Position numbers and translations under genes: made by a program. Of a DNA stretch of 64,000 bases, positions 1 to 11,213 are shown one piece after another. The stretch is from Acanthopleura granulata (lineage: Eukaryota > Mollusca > Polyplacophora > Chitonida > Chitonidae). Every line of letters starts with the position of its first letter. The first letter of the stretch is position 1. The notes under the pieces are model-generated. The model saw nothing but the letters and a program-made list of their open reading frames with translations. It was not told where the DNA came from and did not search any database. The stretch is from assembly GCA_016165875.1 (NCBI GenBank), contig JABBOT010000007.1:15899441-15963440 (forward strand), written 5' to 3'.

Positions 1-820
1 GATAGCGCCGGTGCGGTCGTCAGTGATAAAGAGGGCATTACATTAATTCTGCTCGAGGATTTGGGTCAAGGCCGTTTCCATGGACACTCACCCGGGGAGG
101 TTTCCGGTTGGGTAAACACTGCCGAAATATTCATCTGTCTTGAAGACGCTGTGCGAACCTGATCCCTGTGCCAGCCTTCATTTCGGCATGGCACCGCCAT
201 GGTGTACCAGCGTCTCTCTCCGTGCTCTATTTCCCCGATCCCAGGGTCGGAGCACTTCCGGTATGGTCCACCGCCAGCACTTACTGAAGGGGTCGCCGTA
301 GTGAAGGATGATGTCCATGTCCCGTGAGGTCCACGTATGGACGGGTTGGAGCTTAAGGGTGAGGATAATCACGAACGCCATGGCGGTACACTGGTTACCA
401 CGGTACATTCTCACAGAGACGTTGTACGTCACAATTCTAGTCGTAAGAGGCACAAGCCGTCTGACTGGGGTTGGTGAGAGGGATTGTCGAGGTGGGGAAT
501 CGCCTTTAGAAACAGGAAAAAAGGTATGTGGTGATTTCACAATCTTGTGACAACATTGCTATCGACTTATTTTTATGTTTTCCTACGCAACCAGAGTGAA
601 AAATAGAGTATATTTTGTCGGTGCCTAGAATTAAAAAACTTTTCTTATGAACAAAGGGAAATCTTACCAGCTCTGACGGGAACTGTGTTTTCGGACCCCC
701 GGCAGAGAGTCAGACTGCTGAGGTGTCTGACCGGGTGTCTGCTCGGGGGTCACAACCAGACGCATGTTGTTGTTGTTGTCAACAGCATACTTGATCCGGG
801 AAGATTCATGGATGTCAGGT
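1..820 (-). pseudogene. Broken cysteine-peptidase-like gene, left copy (cut by window edge)
   Basis: Two exon-like blocks on the minus strand. The first (820 to 668) lies between an acceptor-like CCCTACAG and a donor-like GTAAGATTT and encodes a stretch containing VDNNNN and TPEQTPGQTPQQ. The second (about 526 downward, after TTTCTAAAG) contains GNQCTAMAF, HTWTSRDMD and ILHYGDP, and runs off the window start. A Cys in GNQCT followed by W and HYGD motifs recalls the OTU/herpes-type C76-like peptidases found in many lophotrochozoan and transposon-borne proteins. This family call is tentative. Frame changes break the second block, so it is probably a pseudogene. An inverted paralogue lies at 33462-34580 and also carries the later FNSHSN motif, which may hold the His. 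Exon boundaries are inferred from splice-site look and paralogue alignment by eye. Confidence 0.5.
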
Positions 821-2083
821 CTGTAGGGAAGAAGGGAGTGGTGCATAAATGAGTATGGCACATTATATGTTGAATTTCTATAACACACAATAAGACAGAA
901 TACGACAAATATGTGGTGTACAATAATGGAGTACATCGGTCGTGTAGAATACAATATTCTACACGTACTCTATTACACTATGAATGTAACCGACATCACA
1001 GTTACAATTACATTACAATACGTGTTGGCGTTAAATAACTATGAAATGAAATAAAATACTATACATGCACCCTTAAACTGCATTGTTACATATATTTTGA
1101 AAAACTTTAAATCTAAAATGCTGGCACAGGTGGTGAAGAAAAAAATGTTTGATGCTAGCTTAATACTCTCTAAAGTGTTAGAAAATTTTCCTTTTTCCGA
1201 AAGCTTAGAAAATATTGTTATCTTATGCTGTCTTACATGAAATTAACATTAACTGTATTTGTTGTGTCCCACAGTAGAAATGTTCAAGAAAACATTACGC
1301 TGCAAAATATTTTATAGCATTTAAAATGTATTATTTGACTACTTAAAAATGATGACAATTTCATATTAGCGGGTACAAATGTACAATAATATATAGTGCT
1401 ATCTCCTTAAAATATTTGGCAAAACTTGTGCGGAACTCTTTGTCTACACTAAAGAGTTTATTGTTTTAAGTATCACAATGAAGTCGAACCCAAGTGTGTG
1501 GGCTACACAGTGATGCAGTCTGTAAGAAAAGTCATTTTTTGATTGCCAGTTAACGTCATATTCAAGAATGTTTTTATTTACATGATAGTAATAAGATTTA
1601 TGTGTGGAGGCAGTGGAACAAAATGCGGAAAACGAAAAAATAATTTACTACAGAACCACGCATACATGCATGCTCACGCTAGGCTCTAATATAAATCAAA
1701 CTTGAAACTACTTACTCAGACCAACGCTGCTTCTTTGGACGTTGCCTGAGTTCCTTGAATACAAGATGTTGGCCTTGAACTAAACTAAAACGATCCCTTC
1801 ATTAAGCCCCCTTTTGGTTTCATTTATGACTAAGAGGGTCAACCACAAGTGATGTAAGTTATGTAAAGTATCAGTGAACTTTACTTCCATAGCTCAGATC
1901 GACGTGGTAAACTGTTATGATATGCATTAGTTTTGTTCCATAACGGAAATATTTCAAATCATTAGAGGAAAGAAATCTGCATGAGTTGGTTCTCGTCGCA
2001 TCGTTGCCGACTTCGGACGTTGTCAGCGGCCGTTGCCACAAACAATTTACGTCAGAATGTTCCATCGCGCGTGACAACATACT
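821..2083. other. Flank of the left duplicated segment, no gene seen
   Basis: No convincing ORF. The part from about 1600 to 2078 is recognisably the reverse complement of 31885-32440. Shared pieces include CGACGAGAACCA, TTCCGTTATGGAACAAAAC, a CATGCATG cluster and TTCTTGAATATG. It is therefore the upstream side or an intron of the duplicated gene. Similarity stops at about 2078, a few bases before the Polinton end. Confidence 0.6.
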
Positions 2084-2190
2084 GTTAAACAGCGGCTGTG
2101 ATGATGTTCTGTTTTGTGCTCAATGTCACGAACGTTGGACGTGATAAGGTTCGAAAGAATAGTTTAAAACCATCTATATATTTAGCTGAT
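2084..2190 (+). promoter_or_regulatory. Orphan promoter, counterpart of the zinc-finger gene promoter
   Basis: This stretch matches, base by base with scattered changes, the minus strand of 20188-20091 upstream of the intact zinc-finger ORF. Shared pieces include AACAGCGGCTGTGATG, TGTCACGAAC, CGTGATAAGGTTC and AGAATAGTTT. It ends in a weak TATA (CTATATATTT). Downstream, a short GCGATGGGGTGA stretch resembles the zinc-finger start, but the ORF itself is gone on this side. Confidence 0.5.
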
Positions 2191-2404
2191 TGTTTAGAAA
2201 TAAAATGACTAATGCAGTATATACAGAACTGCAAGTTTTAAGTTTATGAAGGATGGAATACTTTATTATAAATTATATTAAATTATTATGTAAATTCAAT
2301 TATATTATATTATAAATTGAATTTTTTTTTCATTATATATTAATGGTTGCGATGGGGTGAGGCTTGTGTTGGATTTTAAAAAAAAAGAAGTTGTTTTAAG
2401 AATA

Positions 2405-2540
2405 AATACAAGGCCTGATTTTGGTTTCTTACGCATACATGCACAATCACAGACAATCACGCGAAAAAAATAACGAGACATTACATAAAAACAGATTCAT
2501 GCTTAGATTGAAAGATCACTTTCGGGAGGAATTGGGGAGC
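2405..2540. repeat. Boundary motif, first left copy
   Basis: Direct repeat of 4210-4343. Both contain GATTTTGGTTT, GACAATCAC, an A-rich run, a CAGATTCATGCTTAGATTGA block and AAAGATCACT. The reverse-complement core (TGTGATTGTC followed by AACCAAA) recurs in the right end near 18280 and 19640. The copies mark the outer ends of the small-ORF cassettes. Confidence 0.65.
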
Positions 2541-3221
2541 CTGTTGGAGGAAGGGAAGGATGCCCAGGTTTGTGGCACGGACCGTTGAAGAGGTTGGATA
2601 AGAGGAAGGAGACGGCAGAAGGAGATCAATTTCAGACCAGGCTTGGAGTATGAAACATTGAAGCAGCCGTGGCCACTCTCGCCAGTCGTGCAGGGTTTTT
2701 TTTTCACATAGATAATACATCTGATAGGAGGTGAAAGCTAAGGAAGGAAATCCACGGCAAAGACATCTTTGTGCTTAGAGTATGTAATATTGAATCAGCG
2801 TGAGAAAGGAGGCGACCGAGGGAGGTCAATTTCCGTCAAGGCTTGGAGTATGGAATATTAAACCAGCGTAAGAAGAGATGGCAGTGCATGGGCCATGTTT
2901 TGAAAACAAGTTCGAGTATCCCAGGAGCCTCTTGACTTGACCACTTCGTTCTTCTTCTTTAGATATAGATGGTGAATCTCCGTCTAATCGTTGATCTACA
3001 TGCTCGGTATCTCCTTGATGATGGAGGGTCGGTGTAGTCTTCACATATTACAGCATCGTATCATGGTGATAAGCAGTTATTAGGGAGTCAATAGGCAAAT
3101 TGATCAAATGTTGATAGGCAAATTATGGATTGCCTGTCTCCCTATCGTTGTGGCGGCGACGGGGGCGGCAGTGTTCTTGGTGCTGCCTATGGTATGTTGT
3201 TGGCTCTCGTACGTAACATAT

Positions 3222-3547
3222 TTACACATCTTCATCATCATTTACGTGGTTATTTCTCCATGATGAGGGCCTGCTTCTTCTTCCTCTTTGTCGGTGGTTC
3301 TCAACCCATTCCATGAGGTCGTTTTCTTCATCTGTTTCATATTCTTCATCTTCATTCACCAAATTACGCTCGAGGATGTATCTGTATCTAATTGGAGCCA
3401 ATCTCTCTCTCTTGGAAGTCTTAGTACCCGGGTCGCGATAGACACTGGAAGTTTCTTCTTCTTCTTTCTCTTCTCTCTCTCGATCTCATTTTCTGCGTGG
3501 ATAAATGGCTCTAGATCTCTCATCATGGTTGTGACATTTCCAATCAT
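3222..3547 (-). pseudogene. Small ORF of left cassette (L1), frameshifted
   Basis: Unrecognised protein. The ATG at 3547 is the first after a CCAAT/TATA/initiator promoter (3579-3760). The first frame runs 63 codons to a stop at 3356 and includes a lysine-rich stretch (EREKRKKKKK). A neighbouring frame then continues, rich in Asp/Glu and Arg (ETDEENDLMEW, RGRRSRP), to a stop at 3222. One frameshift near 3360-3380 would therefore separate two parts of a roughly 110-residue charged protein. The rest of the cassette to 2540 has no convincing ORF. It contains an imperfect repeat of GGCTTGGAGTATG near 2640 and 2840. Confidence 0.4.
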
Positions 3548-3578
3548 ATCGTTCTGTGATAATGGTAATTAGTCAGTC

Positions 3579-3760
3579 AGTCTGTGGAGTGAGTACTTGA
3601 CGCCGGCCTTTTTATACAAATCAGGCGGCTTGAAAAGTTGGAGAGTGCGGACCAAAGTGAGAACAAATTCTACGGTTCTGATTGGCCGATAGCAGTCATA
3701 CTGTGACATAGGTTTACAAACTTTCAATCCCTTTGTTCTTACAGCGTTCTATCAGCTTGT
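3579..3760 (-). promoter_or_regulatory. Cassette promoter L1 (CCAAT, TATA, initiator-like)
   Basis: Read on the minus strand it has, in order, GGGATTGAAAG (3730), TCACAGTATGAC, a CCAAT box in GGCCAATCAGAAC (3688-3676), GAATTTGTTCTCAC, CAACTTTTCAAGCCGCC, a TATA box TATAAAAAGG (about 3616) and TACTCACTCC (about 3590). The same ordered elements occur at 18559-18706 and, more diverged, at 17743-17889. Spacing from TATA to the CACTCAC site is about 25-30 bp, as for an RNA polymerase II initiator. Confidence 0.65.
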
Positions 3761-4209
3761 AAATTATATGTAGAAATGATATTAAAATTAATAACATATA
3801 TACTTGCGTATAGAGACAGACATGAGTTTTTGGCTTGTGTGAAAAAATGGGGGTGTTGTGTTTGTATTATATCAAAAAGTACGCGTATAGTTGTCAGTTG
3901 TTTCTTTTTGTACAGAAATATGAGAATATAGCGTGAAATATCTAGCTAGATATAACCTTCATAATTAGAAAATATAAGTCCATAATATACATGATTTTTC
4001 AGTATGTGTATAAAATATTAAAAGCATAGACACAAGCATTCTTTTATATCCACCTAAAAACACAACTGTAATTTGCTGTATGCATGTAGACTATAAGAGT
4101 TGGAACCGATGTGAGAACAAATATATATATATATACAGTCGTGGACTTTTATTTTGTGTAAAGAAAACGAGGATTGTGTTGGTTTGAGAAATTTAAGAAT
4201 GAACGAATG

Positions 4210-4343
4210 TTGTTGCTGATTTTGGTTTTGTTTTATCCATCCATGGACAATCACAATCTCAAAAATAAAAAAAAATAACTAGACATACATAAAACAGATT
4301 CATGCTTAGATTGAAAGATCACTCTAGGTGGAATTGGGAGCCC
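4210..4343. repeat. Boundary motif, second left copy
   Basis: Direct repeat of 2405-2540 (see that entry). After it, at 4344-4620, the sequence becomes GC-richer and unrelated to the inverted end. Short ORFs there on both strands were not recognised. Confidence 0.6.
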
Positions 4344-4620
4344 TGCCAAGGGCTTTTGGAACTGAGATATATATTGCAACTTGTCGACTCACCGCCGGGT
4401 CGGACGAAGGGCGGTCGGTACCCCTTGAACGCTCAACCTGCAGCAGGCGTTGCCAGGCAGCCTTCTTCCGCCCCCGGGCGATGACGAGCTGATAGTACGG
4501 AGTTATGGTGCGTACAGAGCGCCGAAGCACCCTGTTGTAGGCCACACAAGCCGCAGCATATTCTCGTGAAAGTCACAAGACTCGGTTCGGCGGGTCGTAC
4601 CATCGGAACAGCTGTTTCGC

Positions 4621-4854
4621 TTGAGTGGCGACATTTTTCTCAGTTTTTCAATATGTCAGAATCCACAAACCCGGGAGAAATGGTCGTACGTAAATATTAA
4701 ACAATGGACGCCATACAGCAAGCAGGGGAGATATTATCCTAGGAAGAAATGGGGGGTGTCAGCTTTCGAGCTGACGTGCAAACACCTGACCGAGGCCTGT
4801 CGTAGTATAAGGGGAGTGCTTGGTAAAACAGATGAAGCGGTTTCCCAGTCAGCC
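4621..4854 (+). pseudogene. Polinton ORF of unknown function, 5' part (split by LINE)
   Basis: An open frame that stays in phase with 9921-10310 when the LINE and one copy of the target duplication are removed. The frame reads ...VSQSA at the left junction and ...HSQSA at the right. It contains WGVSAFELTCKHLTEAC. No family is recognised. The start is uncertain: 4621 is only the upper limit of the open frame, and an ATG near 4652 begins a shorter, different frame. As it sits between the inverted end and the integrase, it is probably one of the less conserved Polinton genes. Confidence 0.45.
4842..4854. repeat. LINE target-site duplication, left copy
   Basis: TTCCCAGTCAGCC here is repeated exactly at 9908-9920, after the CATT tail of the LINE. 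The first three bases may be shared with the tail, giving a 10-13 bp duplication typical of non-LTR retrotransposition. Confidence 0.85.
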
Positions 4855-5199
4855 CCCTTGTGGGGTTCCCGGGAGTGAAAAGAATATTGCCCCAGTTCTC
4901 TAGGCAAGCTTGTCGTACAAGGCGACTAACCTAGGACTCTCCCGTGTGGTCCCGGTCGTACAAGGCGACTAAAAGGGGCAACCTGCTTGTCGTGGGTTGC
5001 GACCCGTGATGGGGGATGACGGGATCCTGGTGGCTGAGGGCGGGTTGATCTTGCGAGATCCTCACGCCCAACACTCGACTTCGGCCCTTACTTCTCCAAA
5101 GACGGGCTGTCGGATGACACGCTCCGATCAATCGGCTGGTCACGCCTTGCCTCTGCGTGGTTCCAAAACTTCTCTATATAAACATTCTTTAGAGAACAG

Positions 5200-5980
5200 A
5201 TGATTTTGATGTGGATTTATACATACCTAACCCAACACGATGTTTTACTTGTCAAAAATTTGGTCATGGCAAAGGCCAGTGCAAAAATAAACTGGTTTGT
5301 TTCCGATGTGGGAGAGAAGGTCATGATGGTTTTGACTGCAGCAACATATTGAAGTGCTGCAATTGCGGAGGAGATCACATGGCCTCCTCAAAGGACTGCC
5401 CTCTTTTCATTAAAGAAAAGCAAATAATCAATTTAAAAACTAAAAACAACATTTTCTATCACGGGGCCCGCAATTTGGCCTCGGTTTCTACTACATCACC
5501 GCAGATGTCAATGTAGTCAAGCGAGCCAACTCAAACTTCCTTGATTTGGCCCATTGGAAACGAAAGACCTAGTTCCATCACTGTGGAACCTTTAGCTCAA
5601 CCTGTCGGGAACTCTTGTTCAACCCAAACCACCTCAGTAGAAGAAAGGAAAGCAGTAAACAATGCTAAACAAACTGATATAAACCTGAACCTCAGTCGTC
5701 TAGAAATCATAATGACACAAACAAGTCCAAAAACAAACTTCAAAGTAATATTAAAACCAGTAAACCGAGTTGCCCAACAGAACGTCTGTCTAAGGCCACA
5801 AGAGATCCTGTCCAAACATTTAACATGTTTGGATCGTTGGAGGACGTTGTCCCTTCAACATCAGATGCGGATGTGATGGATACATCACCCGCACCAGGGA
5901 GATCTTCCAGTCGATCTCCAAGGAAGGGTCGTCCTCGGTCCAAATATAAAGACAAGTCTCGTACACGCCTCCCTCCGTAA
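5200..5980 (+). pseudogene. LINE ORF1 (gag-like, CCHC zinc knuckles)
   Basis: Nucleic-acid-binding ORF1 protein of the LINE. Visible are three consecutive knuckles: CFTCQKFGHGKGQC, CFRCGREGHDGFDC and the variant CCNCGGDHMASSKDC. The N-terminal part, usually an RRM-like region, is missing because the frame begins abruptly next to the 5' UTR. A stop at 5514-5516 and a frameshift near 5770 separate three pieces. The last piece ends in a basic Ser/Arg/Pro-rich tail (SSRSPRKGRPRSK) with TAA at 5978-5980. That stop overlaps the ORF2 ATG by one base (TAATG), a layout used for coupled termination and reinitiation in several LINEs. Confidence 0.8.
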
Positions 5981-8900
5981 TGTCTACATACGACAAAATT
6001 ATACAGTGGAATTGTCAAGGTCTTAAGGTTAATTTTATTGAAATAACGCAGCTGGTCCAATCATTAAATCCTATTGCCCTTTGTCTTCAGGAAACTCACC
6101 TGAAGACATCTAACAACGATAAAATAACTCTCAAAAATTATTCACTTTATAGTACATTTTGTCAGGAAGAAGAGCGAGCTGCAGTCGGCTCCTCTGTCTT
6201 CATAAATAATAATATTATCCACAATCCTGTTGCTCTGGATACAGAGCTCCATTCTGTGGCCGCTGGTCTGTCATTGTCTAAGACAATCACTTTGTGTTCT
6301 GATTATATTCCTCCAAACACTTCTTTGTCAGCTTTACAGTTACATAATTTAAAAGAACAATTACCTACACCGTTCATAATAATGAGCGATTTTAATTCCC
6401 ATAACCCATTATGGGGAAGTAACAAGATAAATAATAAGGGCAAGGTAATAGAAGATTTTTTAACCAAGGAGGAACTGTGTTATTTCAATGATGGTTCTAA
6501 TACTCATTTAAATGCGGGTAATGGCATTTATTCTGCTATCGATCTCACTATCACCGATCCATCACTTCTCCCGCATTTTTCTTGGAGAGTGAATGAGGAT
6601 CTTTGTGGTAGTGACCATTTTCCTATTATCCAAGAGCATCTCACTTCTAATTCTTTAGAACTTGTAGCTAGGTGGAAATTGGATAAAGCAGATTGGATGG
6701 CATTTGAGATGTTCTGTGAGGTTGATATCACTCCACAGACTCTCAATGCAGCAGATGACCCTATATTTAAATTTAATGAGCTTATATTACGAGCTGCAGA
6801 TAGAACTATCCCTAAGACCTCGACCAGTCCAAAATCCAAAAGTAAACCCTGGTACGACAATGACTGTCGTAAAGCCATAAAGGACCGTAAAAGGGGCGAA
6901 CGTATATTCAATCATTGTCCTACTGATAAAAACTTAAACCAGGTTCGTATTCTTGGAGCTAAGGCCCGTCGATTACTTAGGTCCAAGAGACGATCTTGTT
7001 GGCGGAACTTCGTTTCAGGCATTACGTCAAAAACACCTGTGCGTAAGGTATGGAATATGATTCAGAAACTTAAGGGCAAAAATAATGAAGCAAAAGTCCA
7101 GCACTTGAAAGATGGAGATATTATACTAACTTCTCCATCCGATATAGCAATAAATTAGCGGAGTCAATTTCTAAAAAATCTTCTTCTGAGAATTATACTT
7201 CAGATTTTCAGCATATCAAAAACCGGAAGGTTGAATTGCCCTTTTCTTCTAAAAACCTAGAAGATTATAATCGTCCTTTTAATATCGAGGAACTAAAAAC
7301 TGCATTGAAAAAGGCACATGATACTGCATGTGGTCATGATAACGTACATTATAAGTTTTTGAACCATTTACCAGCTGAACCACTTGAGACTCTCTTGGAC
7401 TTGCTGAATAATATTTGGATAACTGGTAAATTTCCACCCTCATGGAGGGAGGCATGTATTATCCCGGTTCCCAAACCGGGTAAGGATCATACTGATCCAA
7501 ATAATTACCGTCCCATAGCTCTTACCAGTTGCGTCTGTAAGACTATGGAACGGATGATAAATGATAGACTTGTTTGGTTTCTTGAAACCAACAAGTTACT
7601 ATCTAATATTCAATGTGGTTTTCGTCAAGGTAGATCCACAGTGGATCACATTGTTCGACTTGAAAGTTTTATTCGCAATGCTTTCATTAATAATGAACAT
7701 GTGGTGTCAATATTTTTTGACCTTGAAAAGGCCTACGACACCACATGGAAATATGGCATTTTAAAGACCTCGCAGACCTGGGCCTTAAAGGCCGATAACC
7801 AATATTTATATCTCGATGTTTATCTGATCGTCAGTTTAAGGTAGGGGTTGGGTCCACTCTTACTGACTCTTATGAGCCAAGAGACGGGTGTGCCCCGGGG
7901 CAGTATTCTTTCACCAACACTGTTCAGCATAAAAATTAATAGCTTGGTTCAAACATTAACATCTGGTACTGAGGGTTGTTTATATGTAGATGATTTCCTG
8001 ATATGCTACCGGGCGAAAAATATGAAGAACATCGAGCGGCAACTGCAGCTTTGTCTAAATAAGACCGAGAAATTGGCAGTTACCAATGGTTTTAGATTTT
8101 CTACGTCTAAAACCGTCGGTATGCATTTCTGTAATAAACGCAAACTTCATCTAGACCCTGAGCTTAAATTTTGTGGTGAACCAGTGAAGGTTGTTGGGGA
8201 AAATAAATTTTTAGGGGCTATATTCGATGGTAAACTATCTTTTACACCTCACATAAAACGCTTAAAGCTAAATGTATAAAGGCTCTCGATATAATTAAGG
8301 TCGTGTCTAGCACTGATTGGGGTACTGACCGATCTGTTTTACTTAATTTATATCGTTCTCTTGTGAGGTCTAAATTGGACTATGGGTCCATCATTTATGG
8401 TTACGCTAGGAAAGCATATCTTAAAATGTTGGATGCGGTCCACCACCAAGGTCTGAGGCTCAGCCTTGGTGCCTTTAGAACCTCACCAGTAGAGAGTTTA
8501 TACGTGGAAGCAAATGAGCCTTCTTCACATAACCGACGTATTAAACTCAGCCTTCAGTATGCAACAAAGCTTATAGCTCACCCAACAAACCCTGCCTACG
8601 ACTGTGTTTTCAATCCATCATATGTAGACAAATATACTAAATGTCCTAACAAGATCCCTCCGTTCGGTCTTCGTATACGGGGCCATGTTGTGGAATCTCA
8701 CATCAAACTAGAGGAGATAGCTCCGGTATCTTTTCCGGAGTCTCCTCCCTGGCTTCTTCCGCAACCTAAACTAATATTTGATCTACCTCAACATAATAAA
8801 TCGAATACAAATCCTCTTATAATTCAGCAAGCTTTTGCTGAAAGTAAGGCTAATTATCCAAATTATAAATTTATATACACTGATGGGTCGAAGGATGGGA

Positions 8901-9667
8901 ACAGGGTTGCGGCTGCGGCTGTCTTAGAACAGCGGGTCTCTTCTCTTCGTCTTACATCTTCATCGTCAATCTTTTCTGCAGAAGCCAGGGGTATACTCCT
9001 GGCCTTATCATATGTTTCCTCTGGGCATACCCAGAGGGCAATGGTATGCAGTGACTCGCTCTCCTGCCTTTTGGCAATGCAGAATAATAAATTTAAAAAC
9101 CCGCTTATTCTGGAAATTTTAGCCTTACATAGAAAATTTATTAAAAGAGGCAAAGATATTATATTCTGTTAGATACCAAGCCATGTTGATATCCATGGAA
9201 ACACAGTCGTGGACAGGGAGGCATAGGCTGCCCTAAATAAATCCGTATCAAAAGTTAAAATCCCATACACTGATTTTAAATCTAATATTCTTAAGTATAT
9301 TCGTCGCCTTTGGCAGGATGAATGGGACGTGCAGGTGTGTAATAAACTGCACGCTATTCACCCTGTCATTGGCCATAACTCTTATACACTGGGTATGTCT
9401 GGTAGAGACCAAGTGGTTTTAACAAGATGCCGTATTGGGCATTCTCGTCTAACACACAATTTTATCCTGGATTGGAGCAGTGCTCCCGAGTGTGTTGGAT
9501 GTGGTGCTGAATACGGCATCAAACATATCCTGGTTGACTGTGTGGACTTTGCCCATGTGCACCAAAGATTCCACACAGTAAATTCCATATATGATTTGTT
9601 TGACAGCATCCCTGGCCACGCTGTCATAAAATATTTGAAGGCCATTGGCCTGTATCATAAAATATAA
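5980..9667 (+). pseudogene. LINE ORF2: endonuclease, reverse transcriptase, RNase H
   Basis: The endonuclease occupies roughly the first 240 codons. Motifs are QWNCQG, LQETHL, MSDFNSHN and GSDHFP, so catalytic Glu, Asp/Asn and His are present. The RT motifs are IIPVPKPGKD, NYRPIALTS, GFRQGRSTVDH, FFDLEKAYD, GVPRGSILSP and YVDDFL. RNase H has YTDGSK, AEARGILLAL and CSDSLS, so its acidic residues are kept. A Cys/His-rich end follows (RLTHNFIL, CVGCGAEYGIKHILVDC). Breaks: frame change with stop at 7156-7158, frame changes near 7760 and 7870, stop at 8277-8279, stop at 9170-9172 and an in-frame TAG near 9223. YVDD replaces the commoner FADD of this family. It is clearly dead but domain order is intact. 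Confidence 0.92.
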
Positions 9668-9907
9668 ATTTTATTCTCAAAAATAAATATTTCTTATAAA
9701 ATTTCCTTGATATGCTGGTTTTCGAGTTTGAACTGTTTTGGTTTTCTTACCTGATTTTAACCAATGTCCGAACATTTTTGTTTTCTTTTTAATGTTCTCA
9801 TGTCACTATCGAAAACCTGAACTGTCTCGTGTTTCCACCTTGTTCTCGCCACAATATGGCTGAGATATTGCAGATGTGGCGTTAAGCCATAATCATTCAT
9901 TCATTCA
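9668..9907 (+). other. LINE 3' UTR and CATT tail
   Basis: Non-coding. The end (GGCTGAGATATTGC, then TGTGGCGTTAAGCC, then CATTCATTCATTC) has the layout of Nimb-type LINE tails. Confidence 0.75.
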
Positions 9908-9920
9908 TTCCCAGTCAGCC
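9908..9920. repeat. LINE target-site duplication, right copy
   Basis: TTCCCAGTCAGCC, identical to 4842-4854. Confidence 0.85.
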
Positions 9921-10310
9921 AAAACATCTCCCACTTTCCCGCCTCCTCCAATTTCTCTCACTGCAGCGGAGAACACCTTTCTAAATAAATTGATGTGGAG
10001 TGCAATGATGAAGCATATGATCCCCCTTGTTGATAAAGTAAGTGAAGAACACTGTGAAAGTTTTCGTGTGGAACATCCTAGCCAAAGTCGACATCCATGC
10101 CTCGAGCCATTACAGCGTATGGATGTGAAATGTGAAATTACAGTTGACCAGGCCGCATTGTGTTTAGATGAATCAAAGGTGATCATCGAATTTCAGAATG
10201 CAACTAAAGAGGATGGATGGTCGGCCGATAATGTCTGGCTGTATCTCCATGGGAGTAATGTACATAAGCGTAATCCGGATTTCAACAAAATGTACAGGAA
10301 TATGGGGTGA
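9921..10310 (+). pseudogene. Polinton ORF of unknown function, 3' part
   Basis: Continuation of the frame interrupted at 4854, open for about 129 codons to TGA at 10308-10310. It starts with a proline-rich stretch (PTFPPPP), then an amphipathic part (AENTFLNKLMWSAMMKHM), and ends with GWSADNVWLYLHGSN and NPDFNKMYRNMG. Not recognised. The frame is free of stops after the LINE, suggesting it was coding until the LINE arrived. It could be a capsid or accessory protein of the Polinton, which a profile search would have to decide. Confidence 0.45.
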
Positions 10311-11213
10311 AGATGAGGAATCTTGGAAACGGAGAGTATAACAATGCTAACCCATTATATGGACGATTTATGCAAATATTTGTGAAAATATTTTTGTTAA
10401 CTAATAGTTCCAGTTTGTGAGTTCTCTTTTCTCTGTACATATCGAACAATGAAGGTTGAATACTATAAATATTGTTCAGCGTGTTTGTAATGTCCAAGTA
10501 AAAAGAAAAGAAAAGAACCCCGGAAAACTATGTTTTTGTTCGTTTCATGACTTAGTAGTTTACCCAGATGATTGGTGTTGATCTGATTAATGTTTATTAT
10601 TATTTATCACGCGCTAAAAAGATTGGTGTTGATTTGAGGCTATTCACTGCCTACGTCGCTCATGCTTACGTGGCATATGGTGCTAAGAGTATTTCCCCTT
10701 GAAACGCTGAATCTCGTCAGACATGGTAAGTGGGAGATCACTCACGCCAAACCTCAGTCTGTTGGTTGTAAATGTATGTGGAATGCTATACGTGTGCCGA
10801 GGATAGTATAAGACGTATCGTACCCTACAGTTTTTCATTGTTATTTTGCCAGCTAGAGACATAACACTTCTAAAATGAAATCCATTTTAGGTTGGAATTG
10901 CGTGTTGATTCAGTTACTGACCTCAGAGCCCATAATCACATTGTGGAATCTATGTTGGAAGATCAGCTTGTGAGCGAAGGACGATGTGCTAATCCGATTC
11001 GTAAATGCTATTATCATAAAGTTATAACGAAACTCCTCACTTTAAAAGTCGTCAGCTACAGCCTATATAAAACCCGAGTCAATATCTCTCACGCCCTGGA
11101 TACTTACATCTCTGACTGCCTGTATCACTTGTGCTGTTACTTGTAGGTGGTTATTGAGATGGGTATAAAATAAACGTACCTATCCATTATGAGGAGGGTT
11201 CGATTCCATACTA
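10311..11213. other. Polinton interior without recognisable gene
   Basis: No family recognised. ATTGGTGTTGAT occurs twice about 50 bp apart (10571, 10623). A TATAAAATAA-like box at about 11164 lies just before the integrase remnant and could be its old promoter. An 84-codon open frame (10892-11146) shows no known motif. Confidence 0.4.

Larger units (their letters stand above)
2084..4343 (+). repeat. Left inverted end of the Polinton
   Basis: Reading inward from 2084 it holds the zinc-finger-gene promoter remnant (to about 2190), one copy of a boundary motif (about 2405-2540), a small minus-strand ORF with its promoter (3222-3760), an AT-rich spacer (3780-4200) and a second boundary motif (about 4210-4343). 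The same order in inverted orientation is found at 18253-20188. The reverse complement of the spacer shares TACTGAAAAA, ATGTATATTA and ATTTACAAGCTGATA-like pieces with 18440-18545. Homology is patchy, as expected of an old copy. The limits were found by eye. Confidence 0.6.
4855..9909 (+). mobile_element. I-group (Nimb-like) non-LTR retrotransposon, decayed
   Basis: Complete in outline: a GC-rich 5' UTR (4855 to about 5195) with two copies of GTCGTACAAGGCGACTAA (first copy slightly longer), ORF1 with CCHC knuckles, and ORF2 with AP endonuclease, reverse transcriptase and RNase H. A 3' UTR follows (9668-9895) and a (CATT)n tail. RNase H after the RT domain and the CATT tail point to the I group, most like Nimb elements of molluscs. 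It inserted into a Polinton ORF (target duplication TTCCCAGTCAGCC). The 5' UTR joins straight into the middle of ORF1, so an internal deletion removed the ORF1 N-terminus. At least five frame breaks make it inactive. Confidence 0.9.
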
